From Heloderma charlesbogerti (lineage: Eukaryota; Chordata; Lepidosauria; Squamata; Helodermatidae), in NCBI GenBank assembly GCA_026122225.1, contig JANEZZ010001398.1, positions 1-64,000 on the forward strand: a stretch of 64,000 nucleotides of DNA. Direction: 5' to 3'. The notes under the pieces were generated by a model. That model had not been told where the DNA came from, did not search any database, and saw only the letters and a program-made list of their open reading frames with translations. Both the position numbers and the translations under genes were made by a program. Below are positions 45,940 to 57,454 of the stretch, in pieces (within the stretch, counting starts at the first letter, position 1; every line of letters begins with the position of its first letter).

Positions 45940-46724
45940 TAAGGACGGACGAAAGTCCCTTACCAGGTCCCGCAGCTTGCTTTGCGGTGGGGGGGAGGCG
46001 CTTCGGTTCTCCCCCCGAAGTTCAGGCCGGGGGGGGAGGCAACCCGCCTCGCCTGGCCAAAATTCAGGCCAGGGGGGGAGGCGCCCCGCCTCGCCCGGCC
46101 AAAATTCAGGCCGGGGAGAAGCGCCCCGTCTCCCCGGCCGCGAAATAAAAAAGTAAATGTAAACACACACACACACACACACACATGAAAGGCTATGTAA
46201 CGATTTACATAGCCTATCATGGCTAGATTTCCAAAGTCAGCTGTGATAGGCTACGTAAATCGTTACGTAGCCTATCACGGGTGACTTGGGGGGGGGAAAG
46301 CATGTACGCAAATGGCGGCGCCCATGGGCGCCGCCATTTGCGTACGTGCTTTTTTTTTTTTTCAAAGTCACCCGTGATAGGCTACGTAACGATTTACGCA
46401 GCCTATCACGACTGACTTTGGAAATCTAGCCGTGATAGGCTACGTAAATCGTTACGTAGCCTATCACGTGTGTGTTTTTGTTTTTGTTTTACATTCACTT
46501 TGTAATGGCGGCGGCGGCAGCCGGTCGGAAGACCGGCAACCGCCACCGCCGAAACGCCGCCGAAACGCCGCTGGGACCTGCCGCCGAGAGGGACATTCAA
46601 GGGAGGTAAGTCCCATCCCGGGGGGGTGAGGGGTGGCGGAGAATTTCACCGCCAATTTTGGGGGGCCGAATGCGTTAGCATTCGGCCTCCCCGAGATTCA
46701 TGGAGAAATTCTCCGCCATCCCTA
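45940..46724 (-). mobile_element. Palindromic hAT MITE, copy P (best-organised minimal copy)
   Basis: X end at 45940 (TAAGGACGGACGAAAG), Y end at 46724. The target duplication GTACTTTG is exact at 45932-45939 and 46725-46732. Hairpins in order are 46185-46221, 46242-46279, 46304-46345 (GTACGCAAATGGCGGC arms), 46369-46409 and 46430-46468. The spacers are also mirrored: CTAGATTTCCAAAGTCAGC on the left, GCTGACTTTGGAAATCTAG-like on the right. (CA)n and GT-rich tracts mark the outer edges. The Y-arm ATGGCGGCGGC at 46505 is open to GAGGTAAGT at about 46603. Confidence 0.95.
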
Positions 46725-46965
46725 GTACTTTGACTCTTTCTTCTTTTGTTGACAATACATGCAGCTTCACTCAAGGAATGGGGAAGTATATATGAAGAAA
46801 ACAAGAGCTTTCCTCCTGCCTCAACATTGAACGAGGAAATAAACAAAACTGTCAGAAGACTCGTGAATGAATTACCATCTCCATATGTATGGCAATTCAC
46901 CACTACTCATATAGCTTGAATGGACTTGCAGTCAGTTAAGGAGCATTTGTGAAGAATCATACATG

Positions 46966-47973
46966 GACCTGGTTCACACTATCACAGGGTGGTTAACAAG
47001 CCACCCAGAACCCTGCAACAGCCCATGGGTGGATTTGCACAATTATGGAGGGAAAATAAACTGCAGTGGCTTATTTTCACTCCCAGTGCATGCTGGTTGT
47101 GAACTGCCGAATTAAGCATATTTACCCTCACTGGGCATGGGTTGTTATGACATCCAAATCCAGTGAGGGTGGGTGGATGGGGTGGTTTACAACTAGGGAT
47201 GTTAGAGAAATCCACCATGGATTCAAATGAGGCCAGATTCTTTGGAATCCACAGCAGATTGGCCCCATATACCTCCGCCCCAAGAGGATTCCGCATGGAA
47301 CGGTTCCAGCTGCTTGCTCTTGGACCCAACCTGTTCGCCTCCACGCTGATCACCATTTTTTTAAAAATGGCAATCGGCAGGATGTGCCCATAGACTTATA
47401 CGCAGTGGAGAACGGGATGGGTCCAGCAGGTAAGCGGCCCTCAAGCCGGGCAGCTCTGTGGACTCCTCATGGAGCTGAGCCACTCCAGAGGATTTCGGGG
47501 GGGGGGAGGAACAGATCCCCCCCAGGCGGATTCCCCACCGGAACGGATGGTGGGGAATCCATACATCCCTATTTACAACCACCTTGAAACTCTAGAACAA
47601 GCCATGGTTTTCAGTATGGTTTGTAAACCACACCAGACAGCCACCCTCACTGGGTTTGGACATCATGACAACCCATGCCTGGTGAGGGTAATTATGCTAA
47701 TTAGGCAGCTGGCAACTGGCACATATGGGAGGGAAAATAAGCCACCATGGCTTATTTTCCATCCATGATGGTGTGAACCCAGTCCATGGGTTCTGGGTGG
47801 CTTGTTACCCATGACAACAAGCCACCCTGGCCAGGTTTGCATGACACAACAAGACATAGTGACAAGAGTAATTATACTACCCCCACCCCACCCCCGTACA
47901 TGACCATAACACATGGCAGAGGAAATAAGCCACCATCACTCATTTCCCCAGCTGCAATCATGCGAACTGGGCC
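46966..47973. mobile_element. Foldback MITE cluster, interrupted by copy Q
   Basis: GGACCTGGTTCACAC at 46966 is inverted as GTGTGAACCCAGTCC at 47771-47785, with a further TGCGAACTGGGCC end at 47961-47973. Inner inverted blocks include GGTGGTTAACAAGCCACCC against GGGTGGCTTGTTACCCATG, and CCCTCACTGG against CCAGTGAGGG. It is probably two overlapping or tandem foldback elements. hAT copy Q lies inside, between GGTGG and its own duplicated TTTACAAC. Confidence 0.6.
47194..47571. mobile_element. Short hAT MITE without the hairpin ladder, copy Q
   Basis: TAGGGATGTTAGAGAAATCC at the left, CATACATCCCTA at the right, 378 bp. The target duplication TTTACAAC is exact at 47186-47193 and 47572-47579. The left half aligns with Y arms (CCATGGATTCAAATGAGGCC). 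The right half has GGATTTCGGGGGGG and GGAACAGATCCCCCCC blocks like an X arm but ends TGGGGAATCCATA. The GATAGGCTACG modules are absent; only a small CCATTTTTTTAAAAATGG hairpin is at the centre. Confidence 0.93.
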
Positions 47974-48014
47974 TTACAGAACATGTCCTCAACTGACTAG
48001 TAATTACCAGACAT

Positions 48015-48337
48015 CAGCCTGGTTCACATGTCACAACAACTCACCATTTTTTAAAACAGCCTAGGAACACTCTATGAGTAGCTAAACAACCCATGGATGC
48101 TCTGTTCCTGGGTTGTTTAGCATTGCATCCAAACCCAGACTTCTGGCTTGTCTCTTCCCCTATGAGCCAGAGAAAGAACCTATGGTGGCTGGGGAGAGAC
48201 AAACCGGAGGTCTGGGTTTAGACACAATGCTGAACAGCCCAGGGATGGAGCTTCCTCACTCCAGCCTGTTCACTTCTTCCCAACAACCAAGGTTTGTTTT
48301 AAAAAAAACTGTGTTGTTGTGTCATTTGAACTGGGCC
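48015..48337. mobile_element. Foldback MITE, about 320 bp
   Basis: CAGCCTGGTTCACATGTCAC with AACAAC at the left is inverted as GTTGTTGTGTCATTTGAACT with GGGC at the right. Inner blocks AACAACCCATGGATG and CTGTTCCTGGGTTGTTTAGC are also mirrored. It shares the CTGGTTCACA end with the cluster at 46966. Confidence 0.6.
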
Positions 48338-48466
48338 ATCAATGGTATTTTGCATCACACTGGTAATTATTTGACATTCGCCACAAATGCTATTATCAAA
48401 TAATTACCAGTTTGGTGCAAGGCAAGTAGGGATGTCTGTCACTGGGAAATCCATCTCTCTTTCCAC

Positions 48467-48892
48467 TAGGGATGTACGAATCCCTTACCTGGCTCCACAC
48501 AGGGGCATCTGCAGTGGGGGGGAGGCGCTCCATCCCTCCCCCCAGAATCCTGCCCGGCCGCCTGCAGCCGGACATCTGGCCGCTGGGCAGCCCTGCAGGG
48601 ACACAAATGGCACCTGTCGTAGCCGCCACCATTTGCGTCCCTGTATTGAGCTGTGATAGGCTATGTAAATGCTTACGTAGCCTATCACGGCTAGGAAGAG
48701 GAGGAAGCGAATGGCGGCCAGGACAGCCGCCATTTGCAAAGCAGCACGGACGGGAGCAGGTAAGTGCTCCATTTCGTGTGCCTTTTGTGGGGTGGGGGGG
48801 TGGGGGCTTCGTTCCACGATGGATTTCGGGGGGCCAAATGCACCGGCATTCGGCCTCACCGAGATCCATCGCAGAATTCTCTGACATCCCTA
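48467..48892 (-). mobile_element. Palindromic hAT MITE, copy R (short)
   Basis: X end at 48467, Y end at 48892. The target duplication is CTTTCCAC and CTTTCCGC, 7 of 8. Only one GATAGGCTATGTAA hairpin remains (48651-48690), flanked by two CAAATGGC hairpins. The X arm is reduced (CCTTACCTGG); the Y-arm donor is CAGGTAAGTG at about 48758. A second TAGGGATG at 48426, 41 bases upstream, suggests it landed near the start of another MITE. Confidence 0.9.
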
Positions 48893-49809
48893 CTTTCCGC
48901 TTGATGGAGTTCTGCAGCGTGCCTCACTTGGCTTGCCTTTCCGGGCTGAGTTGTGGGTTTTACCTGAACTCTGGGAACTTTTTGCCTTTTTTTTTTTTTG
49001 CAGTGGCTATAATGTGTGCAAATAGAGATTTGCACAAATTTCAGCCACAATTTGTGTAATTTGTGCAAAATTCACCCATAATTTGCTCAAACTAAAACAT
49101 TCAAAAAATCTGTGAACTGACCCAACTTGATGCAGATCAAGTCAGGCTCCACAGTGAAAAGTGGACTGAAGCCCAGGGGGCAGAACCAAGGGAAGCTCAT
49201 TGAGCTTCACCCCTCCCAAACGGAGTCCTTCAACATTCGTAAAAGCTTTATTGCATAGCATATATAGCATAAAATAAACCTTTAAATCTTGATTTAGGCA
49301 CGACCACCTGGACTGGCAGAAGTGGACTTCCCTGCCCACTCTTGCCTATGGCAGCCCCTCCAGCCCCCTGAAAATGCTACACAATGGGTGGGGAGACCTG
49401 TTGAATGGGGTGAGCTGTGGTGTGAGGGGATCGGGGAACCCTAAAAACCCAGGCAGAAGCATCATCTGTGAGCAGAGCCTCTTCCTCTCACAAAAGGTCC
49501 CTTCCTCTAATGGAAGGCAGATCCTGGATTTAACCCAATAACATTACAAACAGTAAAGCATTAAAGATCCTGGATCCAGTCCCAGAAGCATACAGTAGCT
49601 GTTTCTCTCTTGTAGTAAAAACAGCAAAGAGTACTGTTGAAGTTTGAAGATTAAGAAGTTCATTATGGCATACGCTTTTGCAATCAAAAGCTTGCTGTGT
49701 CAGATGCATGGTTTATAAAGTTTATAAATATAAATACGTACAAGTCAGGTATATTATAAAATACACTGCAAATATACGGTTAGTGCACATTTGTAAAATC
49801 AATGGTGGG
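48893..49809. other. Unique sequence, possible rest of an interrupted MITE
   Basis: TTTGTGTAATTTGTGCAAAA and GCAAATAGAGATTTGCACAA near 49018-49075 resemble the AT-rich MITE interior seen at 34984. No gene recognised. Confidence 0.35.
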
Positions 49810-50257
49810 AGCAATCCTACGGCCATTATGGACACTGTCTAGAGGACCATAGGATTTTTCGGTTTCTGGGAACCAAGGTCAGAGCCAGGGCTCCAAACAC
49901 GGTTCCCAAAAACTGCATTCCCCACCCCCTCCAGCACCCCTTCATAGCTGGTGCAGTTCTCTTTGCGCTGGTTACATCTCTGCTCTTGGTGACAGAATAC
50001 GGAGATGGGGGAAGAGGGGCAGTCCCAGGGGTGGGGAGGAAACCATGGAAGCCACTTTGTACAGTTTCCATATGTGCCACTTGGCTTCCTTCCCTCCCGC
50101 CCCCCAAGCCATCTAGCCAAGATCAGCCATCTAGTCAAAAATGCAGGGTGGAGGGAGCACAGAGGCGAGGATTGCCTCGGTGTTATGACCCTGCCCTGCA
50201 TTGGATACTTGGCAGCCTCTAATTTAGGAGGCTGACTATCTCAATAGGATTGCACCC
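49810..50257. mobile_element. MITE with GCAATCCTA ends, first of an inverted pair
   Basis: AGCAATCCTACGGCC at the left and ATAGGATTGCACCCT at the right. The left arm contains a local stem CCTACGGCCAT...GACCATAGG. The other copy at 50586-51002 carries the same arm at its right end, so the two are in opposite orientation 330 bp apart. Confidence 0.55.
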
Positions 50258-50397
50258 TAAAATGGCTATTTACACCAGGGGCGTCACTGTACATTCTCCC
50301 ATAAAATGCCCACTTCCCTTCTTATAGCCAACAACTTTTAATGACTTCTTAGATTTGTTTTCCTCACTCCATATTCAAGGATTATTATGCCCTATTC

Positions 50398-50530
50398 CAG
50401 CAGTGCACAGAAAGTATATCTCCCAATGCTTTGGACTTAAACTCTAAGCATTCCTGACCCTTGACCATGCTGGCAGGGGCTTCTGGGAGTTGAAGTCTAA
50501 AACATCTGGAGATCTATTTTCAGCCCACCC
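50398..50530. mobile_element. Foldback MITE, degenerate
   Basis: ATCTCCCAATGCTTTGGACT and AGTCTAAAACATCTGGAGAT are loosely inverted about a GACCATGCTGGC centre. It is the same type as 38379-38505, more decayed. Confidence 0.4.
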
Positions 50531-50585
50531 CGTACTACTCCATTTCTCTGCAAATGCGTTAAGTATCATAAGTATCACTAATTTA

Positions 50586-51002
50586 GGGTGCAATCCTATC
50601 CAGATAGGTGGCCGCATTCAGAACTCAGAGGTGACAGCCTGTCCAAAATAGGGCAGGAGAAGCACAGATGGGATCGTTCCCTCCGCACTTCTCCTGCCCT
50701 GAATTTTCGGCTAGACAGCTGATTGTGGCTGTCTAGCCACGGGAGGACGGACCGGGGGAGGAGGCTACATTGGATGTTTCGTACAGGCATTTCCACCCTC
50801 CCTGCCCCAGAATGCCCCCAGCCACACCCCTTTTTGGCCGCTCCACAGCCTCTTGTGAGGGCAGAGGACAGGGCAGCGTGGAAGTGGGGGGAGGTCGGTT
50901 CTCCGGGAACTGAACTCAGAGCGTGGGCTCCAAGGTCGGTACCAGGATAACACAAGATCCTATGGCCATCTAGCCACTGTCTAGCAACCATAGGATTGCT
51001 CT
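50586..51002. mobile_element. MITE with GCAATCCTA ends, second of an inverted pair
   Basis: GGGTGCAATCCTATCC at the left, AACCATAGGATTGCTCT at the right. The right arm stem GATCCTATGGCCATCTAGCC with CAACCATAGG mirrors the left arm of 49810-50257. Confidence 0.55.
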
Positions 51003-51434
51003 CTTATTTTTTAAAAAATTATAAACAGCGTCTGCTTTGCAGAGATCAACAAGCCTGTCAGTTTTGCTTTGTCCCACATTATTATATTTTTGTAATAATC
51101 TCAAATTATTTCCAATCTGTTTATTAAGAAATTTGTGGATTTTGGCAATCTTATCAAGCAAAGGACCAAATTAAATTCTCACCCATCTACACCAGCCAAA
51201 TTCAACAGATACAGCCATTTTCAGCATGGAGCAGATGAAGATGTACCTGCCTGTGATGTAGCTGTTAAAAGATGAGGAGCCTGTCAGAAAAAAAGAGGTG
51301 GCAGCTCATATTCAATGGCACCAACATCGTTGAATACACAGAGATGCAAACTTGGGCTTTTAAGAGCTAAGCATTCAAAGCCCTCTGCCATACATCAGTT
51401 TCACATTTATTTTGTTTTAAATTCTCAAGTTCTC

Positions 51435-51830
51435 AGGTCCTTCTCTGGGACCCCCCACCAAGGGAAGTGAGGTGGGTAGCTACCAGGAAGAGGGCCTTTT
51501 CTGCTGTGGCACCCCAGCTGTGGAATGAGTTCCCTAGAGAAGTTCACCTGGTGCCTATGTTGCTCTCCTTCTGGAGCAAGGTGGAGACCTTTTTATTCTC
51601 CCAGTATTTTAGCATTTAAGCCTCCTAATCTTTTAGCTCTGGTGTTTTAAATCTGTATTTTAAATCTCTGCATTGCTGCTAGGTTTTATTCTGGTTGTAC
51701 TGTTATATTGTGGTTTTAAGCTTTCATGTTTTATATTGTTTTTTGCTGCACCCTGTGATTTTAATTTTTGTGAACCGCCCAGAGAGCTTCAGCTATTGTG
51801 CCGGATAGAAACGAAATAAATCAATAAATC
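51435..51830 (+). mobile_element. L2-clade LINE 3' end
   Basis: Starts in the ORF2 tail (PPTKGSEVGSYQEEGLFCCG region, read with frameshifts). It continues through GCATTGCTGCTAGGTTTTAT and GAACCGCCCAGAGAGCTTCA to an AAATAAATCAATAAATC tail. Confidence 0.8.
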
Positions 51831-52299
51831 TTTCTATCCCATTTATGAAGAAATTTTGATATGTTCTTATTAAAAAAAATGAACCAAACAAAATTCTTAG
51901 TTATCCCTAATGCTTTGCTAGAACATTTTCTAGGTCTGAAGTTTTGATTGTTATCGAAAAGACCCAAGAGAGCTAGGCCTCCCTTCTGACCTTCCTGTGA
52001 CACAATCACCTCTCCCTCCCCCTCCATCCCTCCCTCTCCCCCCCCCCCATCTCTTCATATATCCTACAAGCCTTTTTTCTCTCTTTGGCTCTCTTTCCAT
52101 TCCATCCAGTTTCTCCTTTTCCTTTTGGTAAGTCAGTATGACCTAAAACTGCTGCCTCTGCTTCCCAAGTAACAGACCGTTCTTTCCCACAGGTGTTTCT
52201 CCAGTGGTCATTGCTCTGCCCCAGGTTTCCCCTCTCAAATCAACTACAGAGGGCCAATTCATGTGTTGCCTATTCATGGGAGCCACTTCCTTGTAAATC

Positions 52300-52830
52300 A
52301 TAAGAACACAAGAAAAGTTGAGCTGGATCAGACTGAACATAAAAAGAGCCCTGCTGAATCAGACCAGAAGTCCATCTAGTCCAGCTCTCTGTTCACACAG
52401 TGGCCACCCAGCTGTCAAGCAGGAACCCACAAGTAGGGCATGAGCAGAACAGCACCCTCCCACCCATGTTCCCCAGCAACTGGTGTACATAGGCTCACTG
52501 CCACTGGTACTGGAGGTGGCACACAGCCATCAGGACTAGTGGCCATTGATAGCCTTCTCCTCCAGGCATTTGTCTAACCCCCTTTTAAAGCCATCCAAGT
52601 TGGTGGCCATCACTACATCTTGTGGTAGCAAGTTCCATAGTTCAACGATGTGCTGTGTGAAGAAGGACTTCCTTTTATCTGTCCTGAATCTCCCACCAAT
52701 CAGCTTCATGGGATGACCTCGGGTTCTAGTATTATGAGAGAGGGAGAAAAACAGTTTCCCTCTCCACATTCTCCACACCATGTATAATCCTGTGCACCTC
52801 TGTCATGTCTAATGAAGGCCTATCTAATCC
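52300..52830 (-). mobile_element. CR1 LINE 3' end, minus strand
   Basis: Two CR1 termini follow each other (about 52300-52333 and 52334 onward). The 3' UTR comes next, then an ORF2 tail of about 80 codons on the minus strand (52781-52536) with RGHPMKLIGGRFRTDKRK, LWNLLPQDVVMATN and LDGFKRGLDKCLEE. This tail is open but isolated. Confidence 0.85.
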
Positions 52831-55800
52831 ATCATTCAGTTCTCACAGTGGCCAGCCAGTGGCCAATGGGAAGCCCATAAGCAGGACATGAATCCAATAC
52901 TACTTTCTCCCTACATTGTTCTATGAATTTCTTAATTCTAAAGAAATTACTTGGGCAGGGCCAATGACAGGGTTTCTTCCTACCTCAGCGTTGCCCTGTG
53001 TACAGCTAGGCAATGGGAGGGAGTCACACCATTGGCCCAACCTAGCACCTTTTTCTGTACATTACCAATGCAACATAGGAAGAACCACAGATAGGAGCTC
53101 CCATGCCACTGTGTCAACATATTAAATTGATCCTGGGGACACTGACTATTGCAAGTACTCTTTGATCCTTTTACATTATTCAGACATGTTGACAATATAT
53201 CTAGGAACTTCTGTTCTTACATAAGGGAAATGGACAAAGATTGTAACATGGATGCTGTCTGGATTCACTTGACTGTGAACAGTATTTCTTAGTATGAGAG
53301 TCAAAAATGACTCTTTTGATTAAATAACATGTATATATCTATGTGTATGTGTGTCTTCAAGCATTTCTTGATTGCAAAATGCCAGGGAGGGATGGGGGGG
53401 GGGTTGGGGCGGAGGACAGCTGCTTCCAGGAAAAAACAACTTAGAGAAACAAGAAATGCATTAGCATCTTTATTACAAATGTAATTGGTTTTCTTTTATT
53501 TGTGATTGGGGAAAGGGTCACTTGTTAAAACATACCACTGTAAAATTTGCAATTCAAATTTCATTTCCTGCCAGAATGCAGAAGAAACAGTTTACATAAA
53601 TAGTATCCATTAATCATTAAAAGGAAAGGTTAGGTGTAAATTAGGCTGCTATTATTCCCTCTCCCCCATGATTATTTATGGCCTTGCCATGAAATTTGTT
53701 TTCCACGGATCAGAAATTGGACTCTTTTTCTTGAATGCAACAGCACATTTAGACAGAGAAAGCGAGAACTTCAAACTGGCAAGGTGCAGACTTTTATTGC
53801 TTTGACCCCAGGGAGCAAACTCAATACGCAACAGTTCATTCTTTTACACATAGCTTTGAAGGTAAAGTCTCTCACTTGAACTGTGCCTTTGATATTCCAA
53901 ACTGCAGTTTGAACACTGATTGACAAGACCAGTGTCTTCGCATAGCAAAATGGCTTTCAAATCTCTTGCACTGGGGTTTCAGAGAAAAAAGGACCATGGT
54001 TGAAGGAACTGGAACGGGCAGAGGTAGTCAACAGACAGGGTGCTGTTACAGTCAGTTCACAGTTACCTTGTTTCTACCCCTTAAGAGGCTCTTATAAGGG
54101 GTTGTGCACGAAGAGGAGGAAAATGTCTTACTTTGGCAACTGTAGGAGGGTTGAAAGAGATTATTCAGTTCTTTAAGCTCTGGGGCAAACATCCCTAGTG
54201 CACCAGACATACACACACACGCACACACACACACACACCATTTCATTCTGATATCACCTATCACTTATTTCACTACAATGAGTATAATATGAGGTTGTAT
54301 GAGTGGAGGATTTATAGTTTATATATGGTAAACACACACACACGCAAACAAGACCCATGTCACTGTGGGGCTTAGATCACCCACCATTAGAGGTGGTGGA
54401 CAGGTTTTCTCCTCACCACAACATCCCCAAGTACAGAAATGCCCTTCACTCTATGGGGTAAAAGTACAACTATTTACTTATATGGGCAAAGGTAAAGGGG
54501 TGAGTTAACCCTGCTGCCCAGCATAGTAACTCCAGACACTGAGAATCAAAACTGCTCCTATCTGCAAATCCATCTCCTAGATTCCATATCTTGGTCACAC
54601 TAGTGCGACCAAGTGTGAAGGAATGTGGGAAAGTGGCATAGGCACAATCCAGATCAAGTTCTGTCTGGTCTCATTGATTTTAGTGGTAGCGATTTAAGTG
54701 TATACTTAACTCTCATGGTATCTCTGGGAGTGGGATCCTTTGGAGAGTCCTTACTTCCCCATATCCTAGCATCCCAAGGCTCACTTGGCAAACTGGATTA
54801 GGTGGATTTCGAATGACTCCAGATTCGCCTCTGAGCCTAGATCCACTCTAAAACAGACCCAAAAATCAGTAGCTGGGACCACTGCTTACTAGATTGAAGA
54901 GTAGGATGGGTTGTACGTATTGTAGTCTGAGGGAATGGGTGGTTGCTTCAGCTGAGAGATCTAACTGGGGTACTTAGTGGAACGCTGCCATATTCCAAAC
55001 TCTAGCCAGTTAACTGCCCTAAAGGTTTATCAGAGACTCTCTCTCAATCACTTGCCCTCCCTCACCAAATAAAGGCATGTGTGTGGAAGAGACATGAAGT
55101 GAGTAATAATCCATCTAAATCACACCTGTTTACTTAACCAAGAAATCAGGTTTATAAACATACACAATGATAGGAGTTGCAGTGAAAGAAATTAAAAACC
55201 AAAATGTTAATTCTAGCATATATTTGTCCTAGCTAGTATTAACAAGCAGACAGATTATTCAATGATCAAAAAACCTGCCAGCTTAGGACCAGAGTTAAGG
55301 CTATCTCATGTTGGCTCAAGCTCCACAAAGCCAGGAAATTGGAAGCCTGGGCTTTAACTGATGTGCCCCATGACCTGTGATGATATTGTACAATGTCACA
55401 AATTGTGCTTGCTTACAACTTACCTTCCATGCACCCACACTTTTCCTGGGTCTTTCAGGCCCATATCCAGATGGGGAGGATGAAGTGCCTGGGACCCGCA
55501 AAGATGCCCCACATTGCCCTAGTATTGCCTTCCGAAGCACCTGAACCTTATTGAATTGTTAGAGGAATCTTCCAGTGTGTTGACCCATGCCTGTTTGTTG
55601 CTTACATCAGTAGCTGGCAGAATAGCTTAAACAGTGGGAGTTGGGGGGGGGACTCCTCTGATGCAGTAGGGGTGTGGGTGTTATTAGTGCTAATGACTTG
55701 GAGTATAGTACTTGTAGCCATGTTTCCTAGCACCATTGTGATTGATGATGGTGCCAGTAATGAAAAATGTCAAAGGAAGTTTGGAAAATAATCAATTTCA

Positions 55801-56430
55801 TAGATTTTTAAGAGGCGCCTAGAAACAGAACATCTTGGCAGTCTGTGGTAGGTCTTGCTGAAGTATTTATATTTCAGTGAATTTGTAAGCCACTTCCTCT
55901 TCCCCTCTAAAAGGTACTCACAGGGACTTACATAGAACATCAGGTTAAACAACTGAGCTCACAACGCTTAGTCTCGGCAAACTTTTCTGTTGCAAAATGA
56001 TGTTGGAAGAGTGTAATTTGAAGAAAAGAAGTGGTGTGCTGGAAGAGGGTGCTTAACCCTTTCACTTATCACATCTTCTCAACTGCAACACCATACCACC
56101 CAACTGGTTTTATCCCCACCGAGCATCTCAGGTTCCAAAGCAACCTGAGATATCTTACAGCATACCTGCTGGTGGAAATTTCAGCACGGTAGTGAATGAG
56201 TTGTCCTCTCTATTTCATCATATCACAGTTACAAATCCAGAATAAGAAACTTGAACTCTCGTATCATTTCGTTCAGTCTTACTGTAGTGCCACACAAAAG
56301 CCAGGATAAGAAGGCTACAAGAAGAGGCCCCCCTCTCACCACAAGCCTGTACAAACTATCTGGGAGTAAGCTCCATTGAATTAAATGAGACTTGCTTCTG
56401 AGTGCATACCATTGTGCTGTAAACGTCTAT
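52831..56430. other. Mostly unique sequence
   Basis: 3.6 kb without recognised genes. It has a G-run at 53394-53403, (CA)n-type tracts at 54210-54238 and 54332-54345, and half a short palindromic repeat at 56359-56421. Confidence 0.45.
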
Positions 56431-56505
56431 GAGAGCCAGTGTAGTGCAGTGGTTTAGAGTGATGGAGTGGGACATGGGAGACCCGGTTTCTAGTCCCCAC
56501 CCAGC

Positions 56506-57356
56506 TAGGGGTGGACAAAAGTCCCTTACCTTTCGCCGAAGCTTGTTCGCGGTGGGGGGGAGGCACTTTGCTGCTCCCCCCACGAAGTTCAGGCCGGGGG
56601 GGGAGGCTTCCTACCTCACCCCGGCCGAAATTCAGGCCGGGGAGGAGGCTTCCCGCCTCGCCCGGCTGCGAACTCCAAAGTTTTAAAAAAAAAACAAAAA
56701 CGCCCCGTGATAGGCTACATGACGATTAACGTAGCCTATCACGGCTAGATCTGCAAAGTCAGCCATGATAGGCTACATAATCGTCACGTAGCCTATCACG
56801 GGTGACTTTAAAAAAAAAAAAGCACGTACGCTAATGGCGGCCCCCATAGGGAGCCGCCATTCGCGTTCCTTATTTGGTCGCTGTAGTCTACGTAAATCTT
56901 TACGTAGACTACAGCGACCAAATAAGGAACAGGAATGGTGGCTCCCTATGGGGGCCGCCATTATCCGTACGCGCTTTTTTTTTTTAAAGTCACCCGTGAT
57001 AGGCTACATGACGATTTACGTAGCCTATCACGGCTGACTTTGCAAATCTAGCCGTGATAGGCTACGTTAATCATCACGTAGCCTATGACGGGGGTGTTTG
57101 TTTTTTCTTTTCTTTTCTTGGAATGGCGGCGGCGGCGGCAGCTGGTCGAAAGACCGGCTGCCGCTCCCGCCCCGCACGAACAGCTGCCGAACCGCCGGCT
57201 GGACCCGCCGCCGGGAGGGACATTCGGCGAAGGTAAGTCCCATCCCGGGGGGGGCGGGGGGGTGCGGAGGATTTCTCCCCGAAACTTGTTCGGGGGGCCG
57301 AACACGTTGGCGCTCGGCCCCCCGAAGTTTCGGGGAGAAATTCTCTGCCATCCCTA
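56506..57356 (-). mobile_element. Palindromic hAT MITE, copy S, in SINE
   Basis: X end at 56506 (TAGGGGTGGACAAAAG), Y end at 57356. The target duplication CACCCAGC is exact at 56498-56505 and 57357-57364. The centre is a single TAGTCTACGTAAATC hairpin between matching GAGCCGCCATTCGCG and GGAATGGTGGCTC pieces. The Y-arm ATGGCGGCGGC at about 57123 is open to AAGGTAAGT at about 57231. It is related in spacing to copies D and L. Confidence 0.95.
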
Positions 57357-57454
57357 CACCCAGCCATGAAACTCACTGGATAACTTTAGGTCAGTCACTG
57401 ACTCTCAGCCTACCCTAGCTCACAGGGATGTTGTGAGGATAAACTGGATAGGAG

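Noticed and set aside
54186..54200. CATCCCTAGTGCACC as another hAT end
   Set aside because: No X- or Y-type subterminal sequence, no partner end and no duplicated octamer were found nearby.
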